Shown piece after piece: positions 8,158 to 17,693 of a stretch of 58,992 nt of DNA; position 1 is the first letter of the stretch, and every line of letters begins with the position of its first letter. Made by a program: the position numbers and the translations under genes. The notes under the pieces were generated by a model that saw only the letters and a list, made by a program, of their open reading frames with translations, did no database searches and was not told where the DNA came from. The stretch lies in contig JAGOAS010000026.1 of the NCBI GenBank assembly GCA_017983795.1, positions 1-58,992 of the forward strand. Direction: 5' to 3'. Origin of the DNA: Piscinibacter sp. Its GTDB lineage: Bacteria; Pseudomonadota; Gammaproteobacteria; Burkholderiales; Burkholderiaceae_C.

Positions 8158-9666
8158 TCAGGAGCCCGCCCTGCGCCGCGCGGCCCAGGCCAGCACGCCG
8201 AGCGCGAGCACGAGCAGCGGCCACAGCCCGAAGCGCGCCGCCCAGGCCGCAAACGGCGTGTTGCCCGCGCGGCCCTGCACCGTGGCTTCGAGCACGCCGC
8301 GGGTGTGCGGCGCGAGGCCGTGCGTGACCACGCCGCGGTGGTCGATCACCACCGTCGCGCCGGTGTTGGTGGCGCGCAGCATGGGCCGCTGCAGCTCCAG
8401 GCTGCGCAGCCGCGAGATGTTGAGGTGCTGCGCCACCGCGATGGTCTCGCCGAACCAGCCGATGTTGCTCAGGTTGGCGAGCATGGTCGGCGCGCCGTCG
8501 GGGTCGCGGAAGCGCGCCGCCAGCTCCTCGCCGAACAGGTCCTCGTAGCAGATGTTGGGGCCGATGCGCTCGCCCTTGACGACGAAGGACGGCGCCGCGA
8601 GCGGGCCGCGGCTGAAGTCGCCGAGCGGGATGTTCATCAGGTCGGTGAACCAGCGGAACATCGGCGGGATGAATTCGCCGAAGGGCACGAGGTGCTGCTT
8701 GTCGTAGCGGTAGAGCGGCTGGCCGGCCGCGAAGCCGACGGCGGAGTTGGTATAGCCGACGCGCTCGTCGCCCAGCGGCACGCCGATCAGCGCCGCCGTC
8801 GGCCCCTGGCCGAAGCGCTGCTGCAGGCCTTCCCACAGGCCCTCGGGCATCTGCCAGGGCAGGAAGGGGATGGCGGTCTCGGGCGCGATCACCAGGTCGC
8901 CGCGGGCCGCGCCCAGCGCGCTCACGTGCCATTCGAGCGCAGCCGCCTGGTGCGTGCTCTCGAATTTCTCGTCCTGCGGGATATTGCCCTGCAGCAGCGT
9001 CACCGAGAGCGTGCCGGTGGGCCGGGTGAAATCGGGCACGCCGATCAGCCACGGCCCGGCGACCAGCACGACGGGCAGCGCGATGCCGCGCAGCCAGCCG
9101 GCCAGGCTGCGATCCGGCCGCAGCACCGCCAGCGCGACCACGAAGGCCGCCAGCGCGCCCATGCCGTAGACGCCCACCCAGGGCGCCCAGGCCGAAAGCG
9201 GCCCGTCGATCTGCCCATAGCCCGAGGCCGCCCAGGGAAAGCCGGTGAAGAGCACGCCGCGCGCCAGTTCGGCGAGCAGCCAGACGGCGGCGAACAGCGC
9301 GGCGTCGGCCAGCGGCCGCCCGCAGCGCCAGCGCGCGAAGGCCGCCAGCGCCGCCGCCAGGTAGAGCGACAGCAGCGCCGCCAGCGCCAGCACCGCGGCC
9401 GCCGCCAACCACGCCGGCAGGCCGCCATAGCGGTGCATGCTGATGTAGAGCCACCAGGTGCCGGCGGCCACCCAGGCGGTGCCGAACGCCGCGCCGATGG
9501 CCGCCGCCAGGCCGGGCGTGGCGCGGCTGGCGCGCGCGGCCAGCACGCCGATGCAGGCGAGCTGCAGCCACCACAGCCGGGTGTCGACGCAGGCGACGGT
9601 CTGCAGCGCGCCGAGCATCAGCGCCGCCAGCAGCTCCAGCGGCCAGGGCCAGGCGCGGCCGCTCAT
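8158..9666 (-). CDS. lnt: Apolipoprotein N-acyltransferase
   Basis: The 502-residue protein has about six to seven N-terminal membrane segments followed by a periplasmic nitrilase-like domain. The catalytic triad of Lnt is visible: Glu in APETAIPF, Lys in YDKQHLVPFGEF and Cys in NICYEDLF. Lnt adds the third acyl chain to the N-terminal cysteine of lipoproteins at the inner membrane. The ATG at 9664-9666 shares one base with the corC stop codon, the standard corC-lnt arrangement in proteobacteria. Confidence 0.96.
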   Translation of the reverse strand: MSGRAWPWPLELLAALMLGALQTVACVDTRLWWLQLACIGVLAARASRATPGLAAAIGAAFGTAWVAAGTWWLYISMHRYGGLPAWLAAAAVLALAALLSLYLAAALAAFARWRCGRPLADAALFAAVWLLAELARGVLFTGFPWAASGYGQIDGPLSAWAPWVGVYGMGALAAFVVALAVLRPDRSLAGWLRGIALPVVLVAGPWLIGVPDFTRPTGTLSVTLLQGNIPQDEKFESTHQAAALEWHVSALGAARGDLVIAPETAIPFLPWQMPEGLWEGLQQRFGQGPTAALIGVPLGDERVGYTNSAVGFAAGQPLYRYDKQHLVPFGEFIPPMFRWFTDLMNIPLGDFSRGPLAAPSFVVKGERIGPNICYEDLFGEELAARFRDPDGAPTMLANLSNIGWFGETIAVAQHLNISRLRSLELQRPMLRATNTGATVVIDHRGVVTHGLAPHTRGVLEATVQGRAGNTPFAAWAARFGLWPLLVLALGVLAWAARRRAGS

Positions 9667-10562
9667 CAGGCGCCGTCGGAGCCGAGCGCCTCTTCGGGCG
9701 CGCGCGTGACGCGGAACCAGCGCACCGCGCCGCCGCGCGTCAGCATCACGCTGAACACCAGCGGCCCGACCTGCGCCGCCTCGCCGCGCCGCGGCACGCG
9801 GCCGAGCTCGTGGGCGACCAGCCCGCCGATGGTGTCGAAGTCGTCGGCAGGCAAGTGCGTGCCGAAGGCCTCGTTGACGGCGGCGATCGCCGCGTCGCCG
9901 GCCACGCGCTGGCTGCCGTCGGCCAGCGTGTAGATGCCCGACTCGCCGTTCTTCTCGTCGAACTCGTCCTCGATCTCGCCGACGATCTCCTCGAGCACGT
10001 CCTCGATGGTGATCAGGCCGGCGGTGGCGCCGAACTCGTCGATCACGATGGCCAGGTGGTTGCGGTTCGAGCGGAAGTCGCGCAGCAGGTCGTTCAGGCC
10101 CTTGGACTCGGGCACGAACACCGCCGGGCGCAGCAGGGTGCGCAGGTTGAGCTCGGGCGCGCGCTGCAGCTTGAGCAGGTCCTTGGCCATCAGGATGCCG
10201 ATGATGTTCTCGCGGCTGCCCTCGTAGACCGGGAAGCGCGAGTGGCCGGTGCCGATCACGGTGTGCAGCACGTCCTCGTAGGGCGCGTCGATGTCCAGCA
10301 GATCCATGCGCGGCGCGGCCACCATCACGTCGCCGGCGGTCAGGTCGGCCATGCGCAGCACGCCCTCGAGCATCACGCGCGACTCGGGCGCGATCAGCTC
10401 GCGGTTCTCGGCGTCGGCCAGCGTGGAGATCAGCTCGTCGCGCGAGTCGGGGCCGGGCGAGACGAACTCGACCAGCTTGCGGAACAGGGTGCGCTTGTCG
10501 GCGCCGGGGGGCGCGGCGCGCTCGCCGGGGCGCGACGATCGCGCTGGGTGGGGGTCGGACAT
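9666..10562 (-). CDS. corC: CorC/HlyC family CBS-domain protein
   Basis: The 298-residue cytosolic protein has a tandem CBS domain pair in its first two-thirds (DLLDIDAPYEDVLHTVIGTG and NIIGILMAKDLLKLQ) and a C-terminal CorC_HlyC transporter-associated domain. The CBS part is linked by IVIDEFGATAGLITIEDVLE. Such proteins take part in magnesium and cobalt efflux or tolerance. Two starts are possible; the ATG at 10560-10562 (MSDPHP) is preferred because the extension upstream to 10586 lacks an ATG. It is coupled to lnt downstream. The 157 bases up to the divergent CobW gene show no clear regulatory site. Confidence 0.93.
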   Translation of the reverse strand: MSDPHPARSSRPGERAAPPGADKRTLFRKLVEFVSPGPDSRDELISTLADAENRELIAPESRVMLEGVLRMADLTAGDVMVAAPRMDLLDIDAPYEDVLHTVIGTGHSRFPVYEGSRENIIGILMAKDLLKLQRAPELNLRTLLRPAVFVPESKGLNDLLRDFRSNRNHLAIVIDEFGATAGLITIEDVLEEIVGEIEDEFDEKNGESGIYTLADGSQRVAGDAAIAAVNEAFGTHLPADDFDTIGGLVAHELGRVPRRGEAAQVGPLVFSVMLTRGGAVRWFRVTRAPEEALGSDGA

Positions 10563-10719
10563 CGCGCGGGCGCGAGAGGCTGCCAAGTGGAGGCGCCAAG
10601 CTTACCCGATGCCACGAGACGGCCACAGCGCCCTTCGCTTGACAGGCCAGGGCCCTTGAACCACAGTCACGGCCCCCCAACTGGGGCGCTTTGCCCACCT
10701 TCGTCGAGGTTCCCTTCCC

Positions 10720-11760
10720 ATGGCTCTGATTCCCGCCACCATCCTCACCGGCTTCCTGGGCTCGGGCAAGACCACCCTGCTCAAGCGCGTGCTCACCGAG
10801 GCGCACGGCCAGAAGATCGCGGTGATCGAGAACGAGTTCGGCGACGAGGACATCGACAGCGACATCCTGGTGCGCGAGAGCGGCGAGCAGATCATCCAGC
10901 TCAACAACGGCTGCGTGTGCTGCACCATCCGCGAGGACCTACGCTCGACGCTCTCCGACCTGGCCGCCAAGAAGCGCAAGGGCGAGCTCGATTTCGAGCG
11001 CGTGGTGATCGAGACCACCGGCCTGGCGGACCCCGGCCCGGTGGCGCAGACCTTCTTCATGGACGACGAGATCGCCGAGAGCTTCCTGCTCGACTCGATC
11101 CTGACCCTGGTGGACGCCAAGCACGGCGACGGCCAGCTCGACACGCGCCAGGAGGCGCGCCGCCAGATCGGCTTCGCCGACCAGATCTTCATCAGCAAGA
11201 CCGATCTGGTCGACGAGAGCACGGTCGACGCGCTGATCCACCGCATCAAGCACATGAACCCGCGTGCGCCGCAGCGCAAGGTGCATTTCGGCGAGGTGCC
11301 GATCGCCGAGGTGTTCGACCTGCGCGGCTTCAACCTCAACGCCAAGCTCGACATCGACCCGGAGTTCCTGGCGGAGGCCGGCCACGACCACCATGATCAT
11401 GATCACGACCATGACCACGAGCATGGCGAGCACTGCGACCATCCGCACCACCATCACCACGACGACGACGTGAAATCCTTCGTCTTCAAGTCGGAGCGCG
11501 CCTTCAACCCGGCCAAGCTGGAAGATTTTCTCGGCGCCATCGTGCAGGTCTACGGCCCGAAGATGCTGCGCTACAAGGGCGTGCTCAACATGAAGGGCAG
11601 CGACCGCAAAGTGATCTTCCAGGGCGTGCACCAGCTGATGGGCAGCGACCTGGGCCCGAAATGGGCGCCGGGCGAGAAGAAGAGCAGCAAGATGGTCTTC
11701 ATCGGCCTGGACCTGCCCCGCGACGTTTTCCTGCAGGGACTGGAGCAGTGTCTGGTGTGA
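10720..11760 (+). CDS. CobW/COG0523 family GTPase, putative zinc metallochaperone
   Basis: The 346-residue G3E GTPase has a Walker A motif GFLGSGKTT at residues 11-19 and the metal-binding GCVCC motif at 64-68, which defines the zinc-chaperone branch (ZNG1/YjiA/YeiR type). A His/Asp-rich metal-binding stretch follows at about 219-247, and the CobW C-terminal domain lies after it. These proteins deliver zinc to client proteins under zinc limitation. No Zur box was recognised upstream. Its neighbour is dksA, a pairing known in several proteobacteria where a COG0523 protein accompanies a DksA variant that does without zinc. Confidence 0.92.
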   Translation: MALIPATILTGFLGSGKTTLLKRVLTEAHGQKIAVIENEFGDEDIDSDILVRESGEQIIQLNNGCVCCTIREDLRSTLSDLAAKKRKGELDFERVVIETTGLADPGPVAQTFFMDDEIAESFLLDSILTLVDAKHGDGQLDTRQEARRQIGFADQIFISKTDLVDESTVDALIHRIKHMNPRAPQRKVHFGEVPIAEVFDLRGFNLNAKLDIDPEFLAEAGHDHHDHDHDHDHEHGEHCDHPHHHHHDDDVKSFVFKSERAFNPAKLEDFLGAIVQVYGPKMLRYKGVLNMKGSDRKVIFQGVHQLMGSDLGPKWAPGEKKSSKMVFIGLDLPRDVFLQGLEQCLV

Positions 11761-11783
11761 CGAACTGCGACGGATTGCGCGCC

Positions 11784-11811
11784 TTTCGCGCGGAAATGAT
11801 GTGGCTACAAT
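11784..11811 (+). promoter_or_regulatory. Putative sigma-70 promoter of dksA
   Basis: A -10 match TACAAT lies at 11806-11811 and a weak -35 TTTCGC at 11784-11789, spaced by 16 bases, giving a leader of about 70 bases before the GTG start at 11890. Confidence 0.45.
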
Positions 11812-11889
11812 CCGCCGCGCCTGAAACCGGGCTGAGCCGTCGCCCGCGCCTTGCGGACGGGGTATAACCGTCGGAGCGAGGAGACACCC

Positions 11890-12792
11890 GTGAGCAAGAC
11901 ACCGGCAAGCAAAGCAAGCACGAAGAAGGCTGCCGCCAAGGCGCCCGCAGCCAAGGCCAAGCCGAGCGCGAAGGCCGCACCCGCCAAGAAGACGACCGCG
12001 GCCAAGGCGCCGGCGAAAGCCCCGGTCAAGGCGGCGCCCAAGCCGGCCGCGAAGGCGCCGGCCAGGAGCGCTCCGGTCGTCGCCAAGGCGCCTGCCGCGA
12101 AGGCGGCCCCGGTCAAGACCGCCCCGCCCGCCCGCCCGGCCCCTGCGCCGCAAGTGCCGGTCAGCGCCGCCCCGCCGCCGGTCAGAACCACCCGCGCGGG
12201 CAAGACCCCCGCACCCGAGCCCGTGGCAGCCCCGCTGCCGCCGGCCACCTCCCGATTTGCCGACCGGTTTGCACCGCCGCGGCCGCCCACCCGACAGATG
12301 AACAACCTCGCACTCGACACCCCCAAGCCGACGCAGAAGGCCGACCCGAAGCTGGCCAACGCCTGGAAGGCCAAGGCCGGCCGGGACCTGAGCGAACCCG
12401 AACTGCTGGCGATGCCGGATTCGGAGTACATGAACGACAAGCAGCTCGAGTTCTTCCGCAACAAGCTGCAGACCCTGAAGGACGACCTGCTCTCCAACGC
12501 CGGCGAGACCACCGAGCACCTGCGCGAGGACACCTCCATCGTTCCGGATCCGGCCGACCGCGCCACCATCGAGGAGGAGCACGCGCTCGAGCTGCGCACG
12601 CGCGACCGCGAGCGCAAGCTGCTGAAGAAGATTTCACAGTCGCTCGCCCGCATCGACGCCGGCGACTACGGTTTCTGTGACGAAACCGGCGAGCCGATCG
12701 GCCTGGGACGCTTGATCGCCCGACCGACCGCTACACTGTCCCTCGAAGCTCAGCAGCGGCGCGAGCTGAAACAGAAGATGTTCGGCGACTGA
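11890..12792 (+). CDS. dksA: RNA polymerase-binding transcription factor DksA with long histone-like N-terminus
   Basis: The 300-residue protein is twice the usual DksA length. Residues 1 to about 95 are Lys/Ala/Pro-rich repeats resembling histone H1 tails. The DksA coiled coil follows, with the secondary-channel tip motif DPADRA, and then the globular zinc-finger domain. Of the four cysteines of the classical finger only one remains: CDET replaces CxxC, and SLEA replaces the second pair. Zinc is therefore probably not bound in the usual way. DksA works with ppGpp to reset rRNA and amino acid promoters. The GTG at 11890 is chosen because the strong site CGAGGAGACACCC precedes it. Confidence 0.92.
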   Translation: MSKTPASKASTKKAAAKAPAAKAKPSAKAAPAKKTTAAKAPAKAPVKAAPKPAAKAPARSAPVVAKAPAAKAAPVKTAPPARPAPAPQVPVSAAPPPVRTTRAGKTPAPEPVAAPLPPATSRFADRFAPPRPPTRQMNNLALDTPKPTQKADPKLANAWKAKAGRDLSEPELLAMPDSEYMNDKQLEFFRNKLQTLKDDLLSNAGETTEHLREDTSIVPDPADRATIEEEHALELRTRDRERKLLKKISQSLARIDAGDYGFCDETGEPIGLGRLIARPTATLSLEAQQRRELKQKMFGD

Positions 12793-12829
12793 GCCCGAGA
12801 GCGGCCTGGTCGCGGTTCGTCTCCCCGTC

Positions 12830-14536
12830 ATGTCGGAACCCAAAGACAGCACGAGCTTCTTTCGCAAGGTCGTCAAGTTCGTGGCCAACCCGACCACGGA
12901 GTGGGCGGATGTCGGCCTGCCCCAGGACGAGACGCGCGAGAACGAGTTCGCCAAGTCCGAGCTGAAGGCGATGATCGAGCGCAAGCGGCGCAACGACTTC
13001 GTCCGCAAGCGCGAGTTCGACATGCTGCGCAAGGTGCGCCGCGAGGGCCTCTCACCCGAGCAACTGGCCGCGCTCGGCGGCTCCTCCAAGCTGGACGACT
13101 CCGAGGGCAAGATCTCGGTGGCCGAGAGCGGCGCCAAGCAGGACGCCGGCGTCAAGGCCAAGATCGACGCGATCGAGCAGCAGATGGTGGGCGACGGCTT
13201 CGGCGCTCCGCAGCCGTCGCGCCGCGGCCCCGAGTTCTTCAACGCGCCCACGCAGCCGGCGCCGATGGGCAGCAATGCGCCGAGCAAGCCGATGCCGCTC
13301 AACGGCACGCGCGCGCCGGCGGAGCCTCCGATGGCCGCGCCGACGCCGGCCGCCGCGGTGATGGGCGCGGGCCTGTCGCCTCTCTCGCCGCTCAGCCTGG
13401 ACGCCAACACCGGCGATTTCGGCAACGCCTTCGCGGTCGAGGTCAGCGAGGTCGCCCACGACCCCGAACTCGACGAGGCGGTGATCGCCTTCGCCAACGC
13501 CGATTTCGAGCAGTGCGAGGGGGCGCTGGCCGCCCTCACCGGCATCGGCGCCCCTCGCCACGCCCACGCCGAGACCTGGCTGGTGCTGTTCGACCTCTAC
13601 CGCGCCATCGGCCAGCAGCACAAGTTCGAGGGCCTGGCGCTGGACTACGCCCAGCAGTTCGGCTGGTCGGCGCCGCAGTGGTTCTCGCTGCCGCGCCTGG
13701 TGGCCGAGGCCGCCACCGAGGAGCGCGCACCGCGCAACAGCCACCTCGACGGCCAGGTCGGCTGGGTCTGCCCCGAATTCGTCGATGCCGAGGCCGTGGC
13801 GCGTCTGTCGTCGCAGAGCCTGCAGATGCCGCTGCCCTGGGTGTTCGACTGGGGCGCGCTGCGCGGCATGGACGTCGAGGCCGCCTCGCGCATGTCGGAG
13901 CTGTTCCGCGGCTGGATCCGCCAGAAGCTGGACATGCGCTGGCTGGGCGGCGAGAAGCTGTTCGCCGTGCTCGCCGAAGCCGTGCCGACCGGCGTGCGCG
14001 ATGCCGATCCGGCCTACTGGCAGCTGCGCCTGGACGCGCTGCGCATGGCCAACCGCCCCGACCAGTTCGACGAGGCGGCGATCGACTACTGCGTCACCTA
14101 CGAGGTGTCGCCGCCCTCCTGGGAGCCGGCCACCTGCGAGGTGCGCATCAGCGGCACGCACACCAGCACCACCTCGCCGCCGCTGTCGCTGGTCAGCGAG
14201 GTCTCGACGAGCTTCATCGAATCACGCTTCACCGAAGATCCGAACGCCACCGTGCAGGTGGCCAGCCTGGAGCTCTCCGGCCAGCTGACCGGCGACATCG
14301 GCGCGACGCTGAAGAAGCTCGAGGGCGAACTCGGCAGCTCGAGCATCGTCAACGTGAGCTGCGCCAGGCTGATCCGCGTCGATTTCATTGCCGCCGGCGA
14401 CCTGCTCAACTGGGTGCTGGCGCGCCGCAACGAGAACCGCACGGTGGTCTTCCTCGAGGCGCACCGGCTGGTGGCGCTATTCTTCGGCGCCATGGGCATC
14501 AACGAGCATGCCCGCGTGAAGGTTCGCAGCGTCTGA
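12830..14536 (+). CDS. STAS-domain protein of unknown function
   Basis: The 568-residue protein begins with a charged region (residues 1-110, rich in Lys/Arg/Glu), then a Pro/Ala linker (about 115-180). A helical domain follows at about 190-430, possibly TPR- or FimV-like. The C-terminal domain at about 455-568 has the beta-alpha layout of a STAS (anti-sigma-factor antagonist-like) fold, ending with LLNWVLARRNENRTVVFLEA and AMGINEHARVKV. No membrane segment is seen. It lies 37 bases after dksA and 59 bases before hslV, an arrangement I recall from other Burkholderiales. STAS domains often serve in phosphorylation-controlled partner switching; no kinase is adjacent. The function is not assigned. 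Confidence 0.75.
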   Translation: MSEPKDSTSFFRKVVKFVANPTTEWADVGLPQDETRENEFAKSELKAMIERKRRNDFVRKREFDMLRKVRREGLSPEQLAALGGSSKLDDSEGKISVAESGAKQDAGVKAKIDAIEQQMVGDGFGAPQPSRRGPEFFNAPTQPAPMGSNAPSKPMPLNGTRAPAEPPMAAPTPAAAVMGAGLSPLSPLSLDANTGDFGNAFAVEVSEVAHDPELDEAVIAFANADFEQCEGALAALTGIGAPRHAHAETWLVLFDLYRAIGQQHKFEGLALDYAQQFGWSAPQWFSLPRLVAEAATEERAPRNSHLDGQVGWVCPEFVDAEAVARLSSQSLQMPLPWVFDWGALRGMDVEAASRMSELFRGWIRQKLDMRWLGGEKLFAVLAEAVPTGVRDADPAYWQLRLDALRMANRPDQFDEAAIDYCVTYEVSPPSWEPATCEVRISGTHTSTTSPPLSLVSEVSTSFIESRFTEDPNATVQVASLELSGQLTGDIGATLKKLEGELGSSSIVNVSCARLIRVDFIAAGDLLNWVLARRNENRTVVFLEAHRLVALFFGAMGINEHARVKVRSV

Positions 14537-14595
14537 CAGGCGCGGCTGAACCGACGCCTTGAAGCGGCGCCGCGCGGCGCCATCTGAGAATTCCC

Positions 14596-15132
14596 ATGGA
14601 AAACTACCACGGCACGACCATCGTCAGCGTGCGCCGCGGCGACGTCGTCGCGCTCGGCGGCGACGGGCAGGTCACGCTCGGCAACATCGTCGTCAAGGCC
14701 TCGGCACGCAAGGTGCGCAAGCTGCACCACGACCAGGTGCTGGCCGGCTTCGCCGGCGCCACCGCCGACGCCTTCACGCTGTTCGAGCGCTTCGAGGCGC
14801 AGCTGGAGAAGCACCAGGGCCACCTGGTGCGCGCGGCCATCGAGCTGACCAAGGACTGGCGCACCGACCGCGTGCTGCGCCGGCTCGAGGCCATGCTGGC
14901 GGTGGCCGACCGCAGCGCCTCGCTGATCATCACCGGCAACGGCGACGTGCTCGAGCCCGAGCACGGCATCGTCGCCATCGGCTCGGGCGGCGCCTACGCC
15001 AACGCCGCGGCCCGCGCGCTGCTCGAGCACACCACGATGGCGCCCAAGGACATCGTCAAGAAGTCGCTCGAGATCGCCGGCGACCTGTGCATCTACACCA
15101 ACCAGCACCACACCATCGAGACCCTCGAATGA
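14596..15132 (+). CDS. hslV: ATP-dependent protease peptidase subunit HslV
   Basis: The 178-residue protein is the proteasome-like peptidase of the HslUV complex. Processing is expected before the threonine in [10 protein letters not shown], near residue 7, which becomes the catalytic N-terminal nucleophile. Conserved segments [23 protein letters not shown] and [14 protein letters not shown] are all present. Two stacked hexamers of HslV bind the HslU ATPase. The stop codon overlaps the hslU start (ATGA), so translation is coupled. Confidence 0.97.
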   Translation: MENYHGTTIVSVRRGDVVALGGDGQVTLGNIVVKASARKVRKLHHDQVLAGFAGATADAFTLFERFEAQLEKHQGHLVRAAIELTKDWRTDRVLRRLEAMLAVADRSASLIITGNGDVLEPEHGIVAIGSGGAYANAAARALLEHTTMAPKDIVKKSLEIAGDLCIYTNQHHTIETLE

Positions 15133-16433
15133 AGAGCGCGATGACCCCGCAGGAAATCGTCTCCGAGCTGGACCGCCACATCGTCGGCCAGCGCGAGGCC
15201 AAGCGCGCGGTGGCGATCGCGCTGCGCAACCGCTGGCGGCGCCAGCAGGTCGACGAGAAGATGCGCGGCGAGATCACGCCCAAGAACATCCTGATGATCG
15301 GGCCCACCGGCGTGGGCAAGACCGAGATCGCGCGCCGCCTCGCGCGGCTCGCCGACGCGCCCTTCATCAAGGTCGAGGCGACCAAGTTCACCGAGGTCGG
15401 CTATGTCGGCAAGGATGTCGACGCGATCGTGCGCGACCTCGCCGACATGGCCGTCAAGCAGGAGCGCGAGGCGGCGATGCGCCGCCAGCGCGCGCGCGCC
15501 GAAGACGCCGCCGAGGAGCGCGTGCTGAATGCGCTGGTGCCCGGCTCGGAGGCCGACAACAGCACCCGCCAGGTGATGCGCAAGCGGCTGCGCGAAGGCA
15601 CGCTGGCCGACAAGGAGATCGAAATCGAGCTGGCCGAGCCGCGCCCGGCGCTCGAGATCATGAGCCCCGCCGGCATGGAGGACATGGCCGAGCAGCTCAA
15701 GGGCCTGTTCGCCGGCATGGGCCAGGCGCCGAAGAAGACGCGCAAGCTGAAGATCGCCGAGGCGTTGCAGCTGCTGGTGGAGGAAGAAGCCGGCAAGCTC
15801 GTCAACGACGAGGAGATCAAGACCGCGGCGATCGCCAACGCCGAGCAGAACGGCATCGTCTTCATCGACGAGATCGACAAGGTCGCCTCGCGCGGCAATG
15901 CGCAGGGCGCCGACGTCTCGCGCCAGGGCGTGCAGCGCGACCTGCTGCCGCTGGTCGAGGGCACGACGGTCAACACCAAATACGGCATGGTGAAGACCGA
16001 CCACATCCTCTTCATCGCCTCGGGCGCCTTCCACCTCAGCAAGCCGAGCGACCTGATCCCGGAGCTGCAGGGGCGTTTCCCGATCCGCGTCGAGCTGGGC
16101 GCGCTGACGGTGGACGACTTCGAGGCCATCCTCACGCAGACGCACGCCAGCCTGGTCAAGCAGTACCAGCTGCTGCTGGCCACCGAGGGCGTGACGCTGG
16201 AGCTCGCGCCGGACGCGATCCGCCGCATCGCGCAGATCGCCTTCGACGTCAACGACCGCACCGAGAATATCGGCGCGCGGCGCCTGGCCACGGTGATGGA
16301 GCGGCTGCTCGACGAGATCAGCTTCGACGCGCCCAACCAGTCGGGCCGCACCGTCACGGTCGACGCGGCAATGGTCGAGGCGCGGCTGGGCGCGCTGGTG
16401 AAGAACGAGGATCTGTCGCGCTACATCCTCTGA
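15129..16433 (+). CDS. hslU: ATP-dependent protease ATPase subunit HslU
   Basis: The 434-residue AAA+ unfoldase has Walker [10 protein letters not shown] at about residues 58-66, the pore loop [14 protein letters not shown], an intermediate I-domain rich in Arg/Glu, Walker [10 protein letters not shown] and the C-terminal HslV-activating tail ending in LSRYIL. It unfolds substrates and feeds them to HslV in the cytosol. Its ATG overlaps the hslV stop codon by four bases. Heat-shock control is usual for this pair, but no clear sigma-32 site is visible before hslV. Confidence 0.97.
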   Translation: MKSAMTPQEIVSELDRHIVGQREAKRAVAIALRNRWRRQQVDEKMRGEITPKNILMIGPTGVGKTEIARRLARLADAPFIKVEATKFTEVGYVGKDVDAIVRDLADMAVKQEREAAMRRQRARAEDAAEERVLNALVPGSEADNSTRQVMRKRLREGTLADKEIEIELAEPRPALEIMSPAGMEDMAEQLKGLFAGMGQAPKKTRKLKIAEALQLLVEEEAGKLVNDEEIKTAAIANAEQNGIVFIDEIDKVASRGNAQGADVSRQGVQRDLLPLVEGTTVNTKYGMVKTDHILFIASGAFHLSKPSDLIPELQGRFPIRVELGALTVDDFEAILTQTHASLVKQYQLLLATEGVTLELAPDAIRRIAQIAFDVNDRTENIGARRLATVMERLLDEISFDAPNQSGRTVTVDAAMVEARLGALVKNEDLSRYIL

Positions 16434-16477
16434 GCGCAGGCTTGCCCAGGCTCAATCCGCCGCGCGCCGCGGCGCCC

Positions 16478-16490
16478 TAGGCTCGCGCCA
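16478..16490 (+). promoter_or_regulatory. -10-like hexamer directly before a start codon (possible leaderless transcript)
   Basis: TAGGCT at 16478-16483 stands six bases before the ATG at 16490, and no Shine-Dalgarno sequence is present. The same spacing occurs before several other genes in the window. Confidence 0.4.
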
Positions 16491-16906
16491 TGGCGTCGCT
16501 CTGGCAACGTATCGCTTCCCCCTTGCAGCGCTGGCCGATCCTGCGCCGGCTGGCGCTGCAGCTGGTCGTCGCGGGCACCGTGCTGGTGGGCTGCGGCGTC
16601 GTCTACTGGTGGATCGAGCCGCACACGCCGACCTTGTCCGACGGCCTGTGGCTGGCCTTCGTGACGGCCTCGACGCTCGGCTACGGCGACCTGATCCCGA
16701 GCACCCACGCCTCGCGCATGTTCTCGGTGTTCGTGGTGCTGCTCGGCTTCGGCGTGCTGTCCTTCGTCACCGCCGCCATCGCGGCGACCTTCGTCGAATC
16801 GCAGGAGCGGCGCATGGAGCGCGAGATCCTGCACGACCTGCACCGGCAGGTGAAGGCGCTGCACACGGAGCTGGAAAGCCTGCGCGAGGAAATGCGCCGG
16901 CGCTAG
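16490..16906 (+). CDS. Small two-transmembrane potassium channel family protein
   Basis: The 138-residue protein has the KcsA-like layout. TM1 is at about residues 21-41, a pore helix is followed by the selectivity filter TLGYGD at 62-67, and TM2 is at about 76-100. A basic and acidic cytoplasmic coiled coil follows (104-138). A tetramer would form an ion channel in the inner membrane. The filter has Leu in place of the usual Val or Ile in T(V/I)GYGD. No regulatory RCK domain is attached. It lies 56 bases after hslU and is probably transcribed from its own promoter. Confidence 0.88.
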   Translation: MASLWQRIASPLQRWPILRRLALQLVVAGTVLVGCGVVYWWIEPHTPTLSDGLWLAFVTASTLGYGDLIPSTHASRMFSVFVVLLGFGVLSFVTAAIAATFVESQERRMEREILHDLHRQVKALHTELESLREEMRRR

Positions 16907-16912
16907 GTTCGG

Positions 16913-17680
16913 CTAGAGCGCCAGGCGGTGCGACTGCAGCTGCAGCAGGCCGTCGAAGATCAGCGTGTCGACCGTCTCGAAGGGCAGCTCGGTGATGGGT
17001 GCGAGCTTCACCGCGGCGCCGCCGCTCATCACGAGCGCGGGCTCTTCGCCGCAGCGCTGGCGCAGCTTGCGGTACATGCGCTCGACGGCGCCGGCCAGCG
17101 CGTCGGCGCCGCCGCTCATCAGCGCGTCGCTGGTGTTGGTGGGGAAGTCCACCGCCTCGCCGGTGGGCGCCTTCAGGCCTGCCGTGCCCATCTCGAGGGC
17201 GCGCAGCATCAGGCCGAAGCCCGGCAGGATCAGGCCACCGAGGAAGTGCCCCTGGGCATCGACCGCGTCGACCGTGACCGCCGTGCCCACCATCACCACC
17301 AGCACCGGCCGTGCCCGGCCCAGGGCGAGCACGCGGTGCCAGGCGCCGATCATCGCCACCCAGCGGTCGACGCCGAGCCGGTTGGGGTGGTCGTAGCCGT
17401 TGCTGACGCCGCAGGCCTCGCGGGCGGAGACCACCCAGCGTGGCTCGATATCCCACAGCTCGAGCTGTTCCTCGACGCGGCGCTTGACGCCCTCACCCGC
17501 GACCACGCAGCCGAGCATGCTGGCCGGCGGCGCGAGGCCCTTCCAGTCGGTGTCGGCCAGGGTGTCGATGGTCTCGAGGAATACCGCGCCGTGGGCGATC
17601 AGCCCGGCACCGGGCTGCGGCGAGGCGTACTGCGCCCATTTCAGGCGCGTGTTGCCCACGTCGATGGCGAGAAAGCTCAT
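16913..17680 (-). CDS. coaX: Type III pantothenate kinase
   Basis: The 255-residue protein has the CoaX motifs: N-terminal phosphate-binding [12 protein letters not shown], the central [12 protein letters not shown] and the metal-binding [10 protein letters not shown], followed by GGLILPG. It phosphorylates pantothenate, the first step of coenzyme A synthesis, and does not respond to CoA feedback. Often coaX follows birA in betaproteobacteria; here the gene upstream on the same strand, 13 bases away, is an uncharacterised protein. Confidence 0.95.
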   Translation of the reverse strand: MSFLAIDVGNTRLKWAQYASPQPGAGLIAHGAVFLETIDTLADTDWKGLAPPASMLGCVVAGEGVKRRVEEQLELWDIEPRWVVSAREACGVSNGYDHPNRLGVDRWVAMIGAWHRVLALGRARPVLVVMVGTAVTVDAVDAQGHFLGGLILPGFGLMLRALEMGTAGLKAPTGEAVDFPTNTSDALMSGGADALAGAVERMYRKLRQRCGEEPALVMSGGAAVKLAPITELPFETVDTLIFDGLLQLQSHRLAL

Positions 17681-17693
17681 GCGCCGGGTCGGC

